Shown: in pieces, positions 6,834-10,537 of the stretch
Layout of the letters: every line of letters begins with the position of its first letter
How positions within the stretch are numbered: position 1 is the first letter of the stretch
Assembly (NCBI GenBank): GCA_934561175.1
Contig: CAKTFW010000045.1
Coordinates: 1 to 10,537 of the forward strand
Direction: 5' to 3'
Source of the DNA: an uncultured Oscillospiraceae bacterium
GTDB lineage: Bacteria > Bacillota > Clostridia > Oscillospirales > Oscillospiraceae
Length of the DNA stretch: 10,537 nucleotides
Program-made: the position numbers and the translations under genes
The notes under the pieces: generated by a model
Told to the model about the DNA's origin: nothing
What the model saw: only the letters and a program-made list of their open reading frames with translations
Database searches by the model: none

Positions 6834-7310
6834 ATGCGTAGATCTGACCGCGCTGTTACAGACCTTGCGGAGATTCAAAAAGCGATCGATCACTGTAAGG
6901 TCTGTCGGCTTGCATTTCAGACCGACGATGCGCCCTATATTGTTCCGTTAAACTTTGGTTATTCCACAGACCCGCTCCAGCTCTACTTTCACAGCGCCCC
7001 TGTTGGCCGAAAGTTGGACTTGATTCAAACATGGAAACCGGTTGGTTTTGAAATGGACTGTGACCGTGGTCTGGAAGACGGTGGCGAAATTGCCTGTGCA
7101 TACAGCTACTATTTTGAAAGCATCATCGGTACCGGTACAATTTCCATAGTCACAGATCCGGAGGAAAAATTGCGCGCATTGCAGGCCTTAATGACCCATA
7201 TGACGGGAACAAGCGACTATACATTTTCTCCCAACGCAGTTGCAGCAGTCTGTGTGTTCCGGCTGGATGTCCAAACACTCAGCTGCAAACGGCGCGCTGC
7301 AACAACCTAA
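6834..7310 (+). CDS. PNPOx-fold flavoprotein, Nim-like (pyridoxamine 5'-phosphate oxidase family)
   Basis: The 158-residue protein has the split-barrel FMN-binding fold of the pyridoxamine phosphate oxidase-like/NimA family. The pattern is typical: MRRSDR at the N-terminus, an EIQKAIDHCKVCRLAF helix-strand (13-28), PYIVPLNFGY (34-43), LYFHSAPVGRKLDLI (50-64, with the GRK that usually contacts FMN phosphate), VGFEMD (70-75), and SIIGTGTISIV (97-106). Relatives bind FMN and reduce various substrates, some being 5-nitroimidazole reductases. The true substrate here cannot be told, and sequence alone does not make it a resistance gene. The ATG has GAGG at about 8 bases and follows a near-consensus promoter. 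The next gene starts 19 bases after its stop, so the two are probably co-transcribed. Confidence 0.88.
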   Translation: MRRSDRAVTDLAEIQKAIDHCKVCRLAFQTDDAPYIVPLNFGYSTDPLQLYFHSAPVGRKLDLIQTWKPVGFEMDCDRGLEDGGEIACAYSYYFESIIGTGTISIVTDPEEKLRALQALMTHMTGTSDYTFSPNAVAAVCVFRLDVQTLSCKRRAATT

Positions 7311-7329
7311 TTCATTAGGAGTGAATATT

Positions 7330-9843
7330 ATGAAACAAGTGGAAACCATCTGCCCTGGCTGCAGTGTTGGCTGCCGCATCACGGTTACGATAGACGAGGG
7401 AAAGATCACAAATATCTATCCAACCGGTGACTCCGAAAACGGAAACCTTCTCTGCCCTGCAGAAAAGCTCATTGCGCTGCTTTCCAGCGAGCAGACGCCA
7501 ATTACGCAGCCCATGGTACGCAACAGCACAACCGGCGGTTTTATGCCTGTCAGCTGGGAAGAAGCCTTGGAAACCGCGGCCTCCGGCTTTCTCTATATGC
7601 AGGCCGCTGGCGCCGATCGGATTGCCGGTGTAATTGGCCCCAATCATCCGAACGAAACTTATTATCTGTTTCAAAAGATGATGCGTGTCTGCCTTGGTAC
7701 AAATAATATCTCCTGCACCGACGCAAATGCCGAGACTGCAGCGCTGACTGGCTTTGCCACAAATCCCCTTTCTGATATGGCCGAACATTCTGAGTTGATT
7801 CTGCTTCTGGGATGTCATCCGGATGTCACACATCCGGTTGTCGGAATGCAAATCCGGCAAGCCGTCTCCCGTGGCGCAACGCTGATTGTTGCCGGTGATG
7901 CAGGCGAATCTCTCAACGCGCTCGCAACACTGCACCTGCCACTTGCACCAGACACCGAGGTTGCTTTCGCCAATGGTCTGATGCAAATCATTCTGGATCA
8001 GGAATGGATGCAGAACCAAATCTTTGCAGAAGGCTTTGGCGGTTTCCACGGTGTACGGAATCTGGTTCGCCGTTACACGCCGGATCGCGTTGCGGCCGTC
8101 TGTCATGTCGATCCGGAAGCACTGGTCGAAGCAGCACGGCTTTATGTCGCGCCGGGCCCTGCCTGCATTCTCTGCCGTCCCATCGCTGGGATGGAAAGCA
8201 TTTTAGACCTCGCCATCATGGCAGACAAGCTTGGAAAGCCCGGATGCGGTGTCATTCCGCTTCCATGCTCAGCCAACACCCTCGGAACCATTGATATGGG
8301 TGCGCTTCCCACGCTGCTGCCTGGATTGCAGGATGCTTCTTCCGAAAACGCGCTACATCGCTTGGAAGCGTGTTGGAATGCAACACTTCCCCGTACTGCC
8401 GGTACGCTTGGAATTACAGAGAATACACTGGCTGCTTATCTTCTGGATGCAGATCCAGAATTACCGGACTCGATCGGTTTTGTCGTCTATCAAGGCGCTT
8501 ATATGACTGCTGCAGCGCGTCGTGCAGATGTACTTTTGCCAAGCGCACCGGTTATTGCCGCACCCGGCACCTTTACCAATCTGGAGCGTCGCGTACAAAA
8601 ATTGCGTCCGCTGCAGGAATCGCCGGACGATATCCCTACAGAAACAGAAGTTCTGGCACAGTTCATGCGCACTACAGGCTATCGGCAGGCCGCACAGGAT
8701 GCTGCAGAGGTTCTGGATGAAATCGCTTCTGTCATTCCCTATTACGGTGGCATCACTGTGGAACGCCTTGATCATGACGCACCGCAGTGGCCCTGCCCAA
8801 CCACAGAACACCCTGGTTCCCCTATTCTCTATCTTGGAAAGTTCTCCCGCGGGCTCGGATGGTTCCATCCGCAGGAATATAGCAAAGGACTGGGCGATAT
8901 TCCCGTTGTTATTTTGGAACCACTCGGCATTTCCAAAGAGGAACTGTTGTGGAAAGCAGACCAAATTCTTGATGGCCGTGTCACAATTACTTATTATGAT
9001 GACCGCCGGGAGGATCCCGACGAACTGATTTCCCGTGCAAAGGATGCTGAAATTCTGGTGCTGTCCAACATTCCGTTGTCCGCTTCCGTCATTGCAGCCT
9101 GCCCTAAACTCAAAATGATCTGTGTCGCTTTCACCGGTGTGGATCACATTGCACTAAATATTTGCCGGGAGCGCGGAATCACGGTCTGTAACTGTGCCGG
9201 ATATTCCACTGAAGCCGTCGCAAATCTTGTTTTTGGTATGGTTCTCTCATTGGCGCGGAATCTCCCCGCCTGCACAGAAGCTGCCCATTCCGGAAACATC
9301 GCCGTCAACTCCACCAACTTTGAGCTTGCTGGAAAAGCTTTTGGAATTGTTGGCGCCGGTAGAATCGGAAGCCGCGTTGCCGATTTGGCAAACGCCTTTG
9401 GCTGCAAAGTTTTAGCCTATAGCCGAAACCAAAAGGATCTGCCGAATGTCACTTTCGTGGATTTGGATACACTGCTGCAAGAAAGCGATATTATTTCCCT
9501 CCATGTCCCGGCAACCGATGAAACTTATCATATGATTGATCGGGACGCACTTGCCAAAATGAAACCGAGTGCGATTCTAATCAACTGCGCGCGTGGTTCT
9601 GTTATTGACTCCGACGCACTAGCCGACGCATTAAAACAAGGCGTTATTGCTGGCGCTGGTATCGATGTACTGGAAAGCGAACCGCCCTTCCCAACTGAAC
9701 ATCCGCTTCTTCATGCGCCCAATGTACTATTGACGCCACATGTCGCATTTGCCACAAAGCAATCGATGGAAAAGCGTGCCGAAATCATATTTCACAATAT
9801 TCTTTCTTATCTTGATGGCACACCCCAAAACCAAATTTTCTAA
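7330..9843 (+). CDS. Fusion protein: formate dehydrogenase alpha-like 4Fe-4S/molybdopterin-oxidoreductase region joined to a D-2-hydroxyacid dehydrogenase
   Basis: This 837-residue open frame joins two enzyme types. Residues 1-515 resemble the FdhF-type formate dehydrogenase alpha chain: 4Fe-4S cysteines C8, C11, C15 and C42; GTNNISC (123-129); GKPGCGVIPL...DMGALP (302-325); GTFTNLERRVQ (413-423); and WPCPTTEHPGSP...GKF (near 492-509). The catalytic Sec/Cys-His of FdhF aligns with A134-E135, and its substrate arginine aligns with P312. The C-terminal molybdopterin-binding domain is absent. Residues 524-837 are a full D-2-hydroxyacid dehydrogenase: GAGRIG (675-680), S698-R699 after the second NAD-fold strand, R755, E784 and H804 as catalytic residues. 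The chosen ATG follows AGGAG and begins just before the cluster motif; an earlier ATG at 7240 inside the upstream gene is unlikely. Substrate and redox role are unknown. No fdhD, molybdenum cofactor or NADH-subunit gene is nearby. Confidence 0.9.
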   Translation: MKQVETICPGCSVGCRITVTIDEGKITNIYPTGDSENGNLLCPAEKLIALLSSEQTPITQPMVRNSTTGGFMPVSWEEALETAASGFLYMQAAGADRIAGVIGPNHPNETYYLFQKMMRVCLGTNNISCTDANAETAALTGFATNPLSDMAEHSELILLLGCHPDVTHPVVGMQIRQAVSRGATLIVAGDAGESLNALATLHLPLAPDTEVAFANGLMQIILDQEWMQNQIFAEGFGGFHGVRNLVRRYTPDRVAAVCHVDPEALVEAARLYVAPGPACILCRPIAGMESILDLAIMADKLGKPGCGVIPLPCSANTLGTIDMGALPTLLPGLQDASSENALHRLEACWNATLPRTAGTLGITENTLAAYLLDADPELPDSIGFVVYQGAYMTAAARRADVLLPSAPVIAAPGTFTNLERRVQKLRPLQESPDDIPTETEVLAQFMRTTGYRQAAQDAAEVLDEIASVIPYYGGITVERLDHDAPQWPCPTTEHPGSPILYLGKFSRGLGWFHPQEYSKGLGDIPVVILEPLGISKEELLWKADQILDGRVTITYYDDRREDPDELISRAKDAEILVLSNIPLSASVIAACPKLKMICVAFTGVDHIALNICRERGITVCNCAGYSTEAVANLVFGMVLSLARNLPACTEAAHSGNIAVNSTNFELAGKAFGIVGAGRIGSRVADLANAFGCKVLAYSRNQKDLPNVTFVDLDTLLQESDIISLHVPATDETYHMIDRDALAKMKPSAILINCARGSVIDSDALADALKQGVIAGAGIDVLESEPPFPTEHPLLHAPNVLLTPHVAFATKQSMEKRAEIIFHNILSYLDGTPQNQIF

Positions 9844-9850
9844 TAAAGCA

Positions 9851-9900
9851 GGGTGCTGTTGGAATTCCGTTTTCCATTCCAACAGCACTCCTTATTTATT
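9851..9900 (+). terminator. Intrinsic terminator after the fusion gene
   Basis: A 13-base perfect stem (9853-9865 with 9876-9888, extendable by two pairs) with a 10-base loop is followed by a T-rich tail (CCTTATTTATTT). It begins 8 bases after the stop codon. The tail is interrupted by A, so efficiency may be moderate. Confidence 0.88.
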
Positions 9901-10088
9901 TACTGTCGTCTTTAAAAACCCATCCATGAGAATCCATGAGAGTAGTACAGGAAGTTTATATGTTTTCTGTTCCAATCGCTTTCAAAATTTTGGAGGTTCT
10001 TTGCCGTCATTTATCCGCATGTTTTTTCTTTTATTCCGTGTTTCGGTATTTTAGACAGACTTATATATACAGCCGCTACCAAATATAC
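9901..10088. other. Gene-free AT-rich spacer
   Basis: About 190 bases lie between the fusion-gene terminator and the tRNA-cluster terminator. I see no credible gene, promoter or RNA here. A rightward frame from 9936 crosses the tRNA terminator and tRNA-Trp, so it is not a gene. The only structure noted is a tandem 10-base repeat at 9922-9941. Confidence 0.6.
9922..9941. repeat. Tandem direct repeat, two copies of ATCCATGAGA
   Basis: Two identical 10-base units stand next to each other (9922-9931 and 9932-9941). Two copies only, in a gene-free spacer; probably slippage, no function implied. Confidence 0.6.
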
Positions 10089-10123
10089 AAAAAAAGCATG
10101 CAACAATTTGTTGCATGCTTTTT
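10089..10123 (-). terminator. Intrinsic terminator of the rRNA-tRNA operon
   Basis: A perfect 15-base stem (10091-10105 with 10109-10123) closes a 3-base loop, and on the minus strand ends in seven U (10089-10095). Its first base is also the last A of the tRNA-Trp CCA, so terminator and tRNA 3' end abut without a gap. Confidence 0.92.
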
Positions 10124-10198
10124 GGCAGGGGCAGAAGGGATCGAACCCTCGGCCTACGGTTTTGGAGACCGCCGCTCTACCAGCTGAGCTATACCCCT
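10123..10198 (-). tRNA. tRNA-Trp (anticodon CCA)
   Basis: The 76-nt cloverleaf has acceptor arms AGGGGTA and TGCCCCT, anticodon stem GCGGT/ACCGT around loop CTCCAAA (anticodon CCA), T-loop GTTCGATC, discriminator G as expected for bacterial tRNA-Trp, and an encoded CCA. It is the last gene of the leftward rRNA-tRNA cluster, separated by 50 AT-rich bases from the tRNA upstream of it. Confidence 0.97.
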
Positions 10199-10248
10199 AT
10201 ATAAATTAATTAGAACAATATATGAATGCAGGCATATGCCGGATAACC

Positions 10249-10325
10249 TGGTGGGCCTTCAGGGACTCGAACCCAGGACGATCCGGTTATGAGCCGGACG
10301 CTCTAACCAACTGAGCTAAAGGCCC
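10249..10325 (-). tRNA. tRNA with CAU anticodon (elongator Met, or Ile2 with lysidine)
   Basis: The 77-nt cloverleaf has acceptor arms GGGCCTT and AAGGCCC, D-arm GCTCAGTTGGTTAGAGC, anticodon stem CCGG with loop CTCATAA, T-loop GTTCGAG, and encoded CCA. A CAU anticodon may mean elongator Met or the AUA-reading Ile2, which TilS modifies to lysidine. The acceptor/D-arm start (GGxCCTTTAGCTCAGTTGG) recalls what I remember of Bacillus Ile2, but Met tRNAs share the loop, so identity is left open. It is not initiator Met: the three G:C pairs usual at the base of the initiator anticodon stem are missing. Confidence 0.92.
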
Positions 10326-10340
10326 AAATTGTTAAAAAGG

Positions 10341-10370
10341 AATGCCGTCACATTTAAATGTGACGGCATT
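10341..10370 (-). terminator. Perfect 30-base palindrome with U-run between two tRNA genes
   Basis: The arms 10341-10355 and 10356-10370 are exact reverse complements, giving a long hairpin in RNA of either strand. On the minus strand it is followed by CCTTTTTAAC, which looks like an intrinsic terminator just after tRNA-Asn. Only 15 bases then remain before the next tRNA, too few for a separate promoter outside the hairpin. It may be a leaky terminator, an attenuator or an RNase III processing stem. Confidence 0.7.
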
Positions 10371-10378
10371 ACCGTGTT

Positions 10379-10454
10379 TGGCTCCCCAAGTTGGACTCGA
10401 ACCAACGACCCTGCGATTAACAGTCGCATGCTCTACCGACTGAGCTATTGAGGA
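10379..10454 (-). tRNA. tRNA-Asn (anticodon GTT)
   Basis: The 76-nt cloverleaf has acceptor arms TCCTCAA and TTGGGGA (one T:G pair), D-arm GCTCAGTCGGTAGAGC, anticodon stem TGCGA/TCGCA around loop CTGTTAA (anticodon GTT), discriminator G and encoded CCA. It follows the 5S rRNA by about 7 bases, a very common Firmicutes order (5S then tRNA-Asn). Confidence 0.97.
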
Positions 10455-10461
10455 ATATAAA

Positions 10462-10537
10462 TGTTGGCATTACCTATCTTCCCGTGCAGTCTCCCGCAAA
10501 GTATTTTCGGCGCAAACGAGCTTAACTTCTGTGTTCG
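10462..10537 (-). rRNA. rrf: 5S ribosomal RNA, 3' part (5' end outside window)
   Basis: Read on the minus strand, the segment starts with CGAACACAGAAGTTAAGCTC, the highly conserved 5S helix/loop region. It continues through GCGCCGAAAATACTTTGCGG and GAGACTGCACGGGAAGATAGG to end near GCCAACA. The first 40 or so bases, with the strand that pairs to the 3' end, lie beyond the window, so the exact 3' end (10461-10463) is estimated. It implies that a 23S and probably a 16S gene lie to the right. Confidence 0.93.

Noticed and set aside
7240..7329. Upstream ATG extending the fusion protein by 30 residues
   Set aside because: It lies inside the PNPOx-fold gene in another frame and adds residues ahead of the cluster motif. 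The ATG at 7330 has a good AGGAG and gives the usual FDH-like N-terminus.
7315..8106. Minus-strand frame of 263 codons opposite the start of the fusion gene
   Set aside because: Its product has no family resemblance, and it overlaps the 4Fe-4S motif region on the other strand.
8461..9147. Long minus-strand frame of 228 codons opposite the fusion gene
   Set aside because: It is antisense to clearly conserved FDH-like and dehydrogenase motifs, has no recognisable domain and no ribosome binding site.
9936..10187. Rightward reading frame of 83 codons
   Set aside because: It runs through the terminator hairpin and into tRNA-Trp; its C-terminal part is the translated complement of the tRNA.

Overview
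This window looks like a chromosomal segment from a moderately GC-rich Gram-positive anaerobe of the class Clostridia, probably Oscillospiraceae/Ruminococcaceae-like. That placement is an inference. It rests on the class 1B dihydroorotate dehydrogenase (PyrD with PyrK), strong AGGAGG-type ribosome binding sites, sigma-A promoters, CCA-encoding tRNA genes and a formate-dehydrogenase-like protein. No mobile element, CRISPR array or phage gene was seen.

Region 1 (1-4253, minus strand) is a pyrimidine biosynthesis operon read leftwards: pyrC, pyrF, pyrK, pyrD, then a histidine phosphatase cut by the window edge. Together these genes close the dihydroorotate ring, oxidise dihydroorotate with NAD+ as final acceptor, and decarboxylate OMP. 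pyrB, pyrE and carAB are not in the window, and no PyrR attenuator is visible ahead of pyrC. A possible internal promoter lies between pyrC and pyrF.

Region 2 (4254-4760) holds a divergent 54-residue single-span membrane protein gene, a GC hairpin, and a tRNA-Arg(ACG) gene with its own promoter and a strong terminator.

Region 3 (4772-6725, minus strand) is a three-gene operon behind a good promoter: a DUF1697 protein, an RpiR/MurR-type SIS-domain regulator, and a short stand-alone AlbA_2 (Schlafen-type) domain protein.

Region 4 (6772-9900, plus strand) is a two-gene operon behind a near-consensus promoter. It encodes a Nim-like FMN-binding PNPOx-fold protein and the most unusual protein here, an 837-residue in-frame fusion. 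Its N-terminal part is a formate dehydrogenase alpha-like region that keeps its 4Fe-4S cysteines but lacks the catalytic Cys/Sec-His pair, the substrate arginine and the C-terminal molybdopterin-binding domain. The last of these is replaced, right at the domain boundary, by a complete D-2-hydroxyacid dehydrogenase with its Arg/Glu/His residues intact.

Region 5 (9901-10537) has about 190 bases without genes, then the tail of an rRNA operon on the minus strand: 5S rRNA (partial), tRNA-Asn, a CAU-anticodon tRNA (Met or lysidine-modified Ile2) and tRNA-Trp, closed by a terminator. A perfect 30-base palindrome followed by a U-run lies between tRNA-Asn and the CAU tRNA.
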